Shown: positions 6,793-8,710 of the stretch, piece by piece | How the letters are laid out: each line of letters opens with the position of its first letter | Numbering within the stretch: position 1 is the stretch's first letter | Assembly (NCBI GenBank): GCA_009885605.1 | Contig: VFKK01000316.1 | Location: forward strand, 1-8,710 | Length of the DNA stretch: 8,710 nt | Direction of reading: 5' to 3' | Origin: Cyclobacteriaceae bacterium | Lineage (GTDB): Bacteria > Bacteroidota > Bacteroidia > Cytophagales > Cyclobacteriaceae | Notes under the pieces: generated by a model | Database searches by the model: none | What the model was told of the DNA's origin: nothing | The model's input: only the letters and a program-made list of their open reading frames with translations | Made by a program: the position numbers and the translations under genes

Positions 6793-6843
6793 TTTTCTCT
6801 AGGTAACTGGTTGGAAGACCGATGACAGAAGACCGAAGAAATC
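6793..6843 (+). repeat. 51-bp intergenic repeat, copy B (inverted relative to copy A)
   Basis: This copy begins 37 bp after the reductase stop. It shares 45 of 51 positions with the reverse complement of 5430-5480. The tandem core is GAAGACC (6814-6820), GATGACA (6821-6827), GAAGACC (6828-6834) and GAAGAAA (6835-6841). Similarity continues weakly upstream to about 6772. Nothing in the 6756-6928 gap codes for protein as far as I can see, and no transposase is associated with the repeat. Confidence 0.85.
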
Positions 6844-6865
6844 CAAAATCAATCATTTCCTTGGA

Positions 6866-6899
6866 TTTGATATAGTTTAAAAAACAAGTGGTAAGATTG
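6866..6899 (+). promoter_or_regulatory. Candidate promoter for the four-helix membrane protein
   Basis: TTTG at 6866-6869 is followed after 22 nt by TAAGATTG at 6892-6899, which matches TAnnTTTG at five of its six fixed positions. Spacing is inside the 17-23 nt range known for Bacteroidota. The start would be near 6906, some 23 nt before the TTG codon at 6929, which supports that codon as the translation start. Confidence 0.4.
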
Positions 6900-6928
6900 C
6901 GTTTATACCTATAATAAAACCTCCTATT

Positions 6929-7417
6929 TTGGAAATTCAAGAGATTAGAAAAATCTACAAGCAAACAGAGCAGCGGTCAACAATCGTGATGCTTTTGGCA
7001 TTGCCGGTTTTTGGAGTAGTCTATTTGTTCTTCGAATCAGGTAAAAAATTGATGGATGTACCTGAGATTTCTGAAGCTCTGGTTTGGATTTTAGCTTCGA
7101 TTTGCGCCGTTGGATTGATCTTTCAATACTTCCAGTTTGGCCAAAAAATAAAGCTCACCTTCGGAGAGGATGAGCTTTTGGAAAAAGTGAAAATCTATTC
7201 CCAGGCTACCAACCAGCGTTATTTTATACTGCTGCTTGCTTCTCTGGTAAGTTCATTAGGTTTGCTTTTGAGTAAAAATCCTGTTTTCACACTTTTATTC
7301 GCGATTGTTCTGGTTTTCTTTTCTCTGGCGAAACCAACTCCGGATCGAATAGCCAGGCTGATGAAATTGAAAAAAGAAGATCGGGAATTGATTCGCCTCG
7401 CTTCGAGACCAGAGTAA
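6929..7417 (+). CDS. Four-helix integral membrane protein of unknown function
   Basis: 162 aa read from a TTG at 6929; no ATG is available in frame before the first membrane segment, and an ATT one codon upstream is the only near alternative. I do not recognise a family. The protein starts with a charged 17-residue cytoplasmic-type segment (EIQEIRKIYKQTEQR), then has predicted membrane helices at about 18-35, 49-68, 98-114 and 117-133. The helices form two pairs. Between them is a soluble loop (about 69-97) with 'FGEDELLEKVKIYSQATNQR', and the tail (134-162) is Lys/Arg-rich with 'PDRIARLMKLKKEDRELIR'. The positive charge at both ends suggests N-in/C-in topology. It reads cleanly with no frameshift. 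It lies downstream of the reductase but has its own candidate promoter, so a shared operon is not required. Codon reading and hydrophobic pattern make it a real gene; function is unknown. Confidence 0.75.
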   Translation: MEIQEIRKIYKQTEQRSTIVMLLALPVFGVVYLFFESGKKLMDVPEISEALVWILASICAVGLIFQYFQFGQKIKLTFGEDELLEKVKIYSQATNQRYFILLLASLVSSLGLLLSKNPVFTLLFAIVLVFFSLAKPTPDRIARLMKLKKEDRELIRLASRPE

Positions 7418-7424
7418 AGGAATT

Positions 7425-7462
7425 GGAAAAAGGATTCGAATCTCATTTCTAATCCCTTTTCC
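7425..7462. terminator. Possible bidirectional terminator between converging genes
   Basis: Arms at 7425-7436 (GGAAAAAGGATT) and 7451-7462 (AATCCCTTTTCC) pair at 11 of 12 positions; the odd pair is A-C on the plus strand and G-U on the minus strand. The loop is 14 nt. The site sits in the 56-bp gap between two convergent stop codons, a natural place for shared termination. No long T-run follows on either strand, so the call is tentative. Confidence 0.4.
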
Positions 7463-7473
7463 TTAATCCAAAT

Positions 7474-8400
7474 TTAATTCTCAATCGTAATATTTCCTGA
7501 AGAAATCGATCCTCTCACCCATGAGGCGGCACCATTATCGATTTCTAGGGTTTTGCCGGTATTGATTCCTCCCACTTTTAGGTTTCCTGAGGATGCACTT
7601 AGCGAGAAATTGAAGGCTTTCAAATCCGAAGATGTCTGAATTCTGAAACTACCTGATGTGCCGTTTAATCTGGTGTTTGGACCCAAACCTGAATTTTCAG
7701 CACGGATATTACCGGAGGTAAATTTCAGTGAACCCAACGCGCCAATGTTTGTCAGCTTAGCATTTCCAGATGTAAGCGCTACGCTGAGTTCACCGGAGAT
7801 TTCGTCAGCAGTAATAGATCCGCTGGTAGATTCGTAATCCACATTTCCTTTGACATTCATAATTTCTGCATTCCCGGAAGTTACTCCAGCGACTACATTT
7901 CCGTCCACCCCATCCACATTCAGACTGCCGGAGCTTGCTTTGATGGAAAGATCTCCTTTGATGTCGCTGGCACTGATCCTTCCGGAAGATACTTTTAGGA
8001 TAGTGGATTCATTTGATACGTTGGCGACGGTCATGCTACCGGAACTACTTCTTAGATCTAAGGCAATTTCCGTTGGGCCGGAAATCTTGATGTAACCTTT
8101 GTTTTTGCTGTTCCAGTCGTAGTTGTTTTGTTTGCGCTCGTGGGTGATTTTCAACACGTCGCCTATGGTCACAAAAATGATGTCCTGGTCAGAGTCGTTG
8201 GATTGGAGGTAAGCTTCCACTTCAACAGCCGAACCCGATCCTCCCTGGTAGCTTACTTCCAGCCATCCTCCATCTACTTCGATTTTCTTGATGTTGGGGT
8301 AGTTTTTCCTAGCGTCTACCAATACATTTTGTGCAAAGCTGACTCCTGCCAAAAGGATCAGGGCAAGTGTCAATGCAAGTTTGTTGTAAAGAGTTTTCAT
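7474..8400 (-). CDS. Secreted DUF4097-type beta-strand repeat protein (putative adhesin/beta-solenoid)
   Basis: 308 aa. Residues 1-24 are a signal peptide (MKTLYNKLALTLALILLAGVSFAQ, likely cut after Ala23 or Gln24), so the protein is exported to the periplasm or cell surface. After an N-terminal part (25-115) comes a run of S/T-S-G-S/N/R corner motifs with their Gly at 121, 140, 158, 176, 194, 212, 230, 250, 272 and 302. The middle six intervals are almost exactly 18 residues, consistent with stacked rungs of a right-handed beta-solenoid; later rungs lengthen to 20, 22 and 30. This pattern is that of DUF4097/LiaG-like 'beta strand repeat' proteins. The biochemical role of the family is unsettled; in Bacteroidota they often accompany anti-sigma or envelope-stress genes, none of which are in view. 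It starts 15 bp after the beta-barrel gene, so the two are probably one operon. Confidence 0.88.
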   Translation of the reverse strand: MKTLYNKLALTLALILLAGVSFAQNVLVDARKNYPNIKKIEVDGGWLEVSYQGGSGSAVEVEAYLQSNDSDQDIIFVTIGDVLKITHERKQNNYDWNSKNKGYIKISGPTEIALDLRSSSGSMTVANVSNESTILKVSSGRISASDIKGDLSIKASSGSLNVDGVDGNVVAGVTSGNAEIMNVKGNVDYESTSGSITADEISGELSVALTSGNAKLTNIGALGSLKFTSGNIRAENSGLGPNTRLNGTSGSFRIQTSSDLKAFNFSLSASSGNLKVGGINTGKTLEIDNGAASWVRGSISSGNITIEN

Positions 8401-8415
8401 TATATCTGAGTTAGA

Positions 8416-8710
8416 TTAGTTGAAGATTACTCCAAAGCTCATAGCCTGCATTTCCGGGCCTTTTCCGGGCTGAAACAAGTCATTGAGGTCATAGTTGAAA
8501 AACAGGTCTATTTCTTTACCAACCCCAATTTCTCCTCGGAGTCCATATCTGAAGTTTTCGATGTGCATGTTTGATTTTTCGTAGAGCTTATTTTCTTCCC
8601 CCTCAGCATCGTCGTAGACAAATTTGCCGCGGCCGCCAATCCTGTAGCCAACATATCCTCCAGCCCCTATTCTCAGATTTCCATCATTGGTCTGGATCGA
8701 AGGGACCAAA
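8416..8710 (-). CDS. Outer-membrane beta-barrel protein, C-terminal fragment (cut by the window edge)
   Basis: Only the last 98 codons or so lie inside the window, and the true start is beyond 8710; the TTG near the edge is an internal codon. The visible part alternates polar and hydrophobic residues in amphipathic strands: 'LRIGAGGYVGYRIGG', 'FRYGLRGEIGVGKEIDLFFN' and a last strand 'MQAMSFGVIFN'. A long acidic loop lies between (YDDAEGEENKLYEK). Ending in an aromatic-containing strand plus terminal Asn is typical of porin-like barrels assembled by the BAM complex. This fits the generic Bacteroidota outer-membrane beta-barrel families (PorT-like/OMP_b-brl), but a finer assignment needs the missing N-terminus. 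The gene is followed at 15 bp by the DUF4097-type gene, so both are likely made and exported together. Confidence 0.75.
   Translation of the reverse strand, partial: LVPSIQTNDGNLRIGAGGYVGYRIGGRGKFVYDDAEGEENKLYEKSNMHIENFRYGLRGEIGVGKEIDLFFNYDLNDLFQPGKGPEMQAMSFGVIFN

Noticed and set aside
5430..6843. Composite transposon around the reductase gene
   Set aside because: No transposase, no target-site duplication that I could see, and the flanking repeats are short intergenic units rather than insertion-sequence ends.
6839..6868. 8-bp inverted repeat AAATCCAA / TTGGATTT as a terminator for the reductase gene
   Set aside because: The loop is 14 nt, the stem is A/T-rich and no T-run follows; it also overlaps the candidate promoter of the next gene.

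Overview
The window looks like chromosomal DNA from a Bacteroidota bacterium, probably Cytophagales (Cyclobacteriaceae/Algoriphagus-like). The protein types point there: a DUF4097 beta-repeat protein, a heavy-metal RND pump with a lipoprotein adaptor, and 'LFxGC' lipoprotein signals. GC content is moderate, starts lack clear Shine-Dalgarno sequences, and several upstream regions carry matches to the Bacteroidota TAnnTTTG promoter element. The taxonomic call is an inference; no rRNA or marker phylogeny is available here. No tRNA, rRNA, CRISPR array, transposase or phage gene was seen.

Region 1 (1-3731, minus strand) is a metal-efflux operon. In transcription order it holds a His-rich membrane-anchored or secreted protein (138 aa), a very His/Asp/Glu-rich small lipoprotein (84 aa), an RND periplasmic adaptor of the CusB/CzcB type with a His-containing tail, and the first 459 codons of a CusA/CzcA-type inner-membrane pump that runs off the left edge. 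The likely division of labour is that the two small proteins bind or buffer metal in the periplasm, the adaptor bridges to an outer-membrane channel, and the RND protein pumps using proton motive force. The outer-membrane factor and any regulator are not in view. A perfect 10-bp dyad plus a second hairpin sits between the two small genes.

Region 2 (3817-5240, minus strand) is purB, encoding the E. coli-type adenylosuccinate lyase, followed by a convincing intrinsic terminator that separates it from the metal operon.

Region 3 (5241-6928) holds a divergent spacer, then on the plus strand a PaaE-like flavin/2Fe-2S NAD(P)H reductase. The reductase is bracketed by two inverted copies of a 51-bp repeat (45/51 identical, all six differences transitions) with an internal heptamer periodicity. 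This is probably a dispersed intergenic repeat family.

Region 4 (6929-7417, plus strand) is a four-helix membrane protein of unknown function with an apparent TTG start. It converges on region 5 (7474-8710, minus strand), which holds a secreted DUF4097-type beta-solenoid protein preceded at 15 bp by the C-terminal part of an outer-membrane beta-barrel protein that enters from the right edge.

Most of the window is ordinary core or accessory content. The parts most worth a second look are the His-rich head of the metal operon with its dyad, and the inverted repeat pair around the reductase gene.
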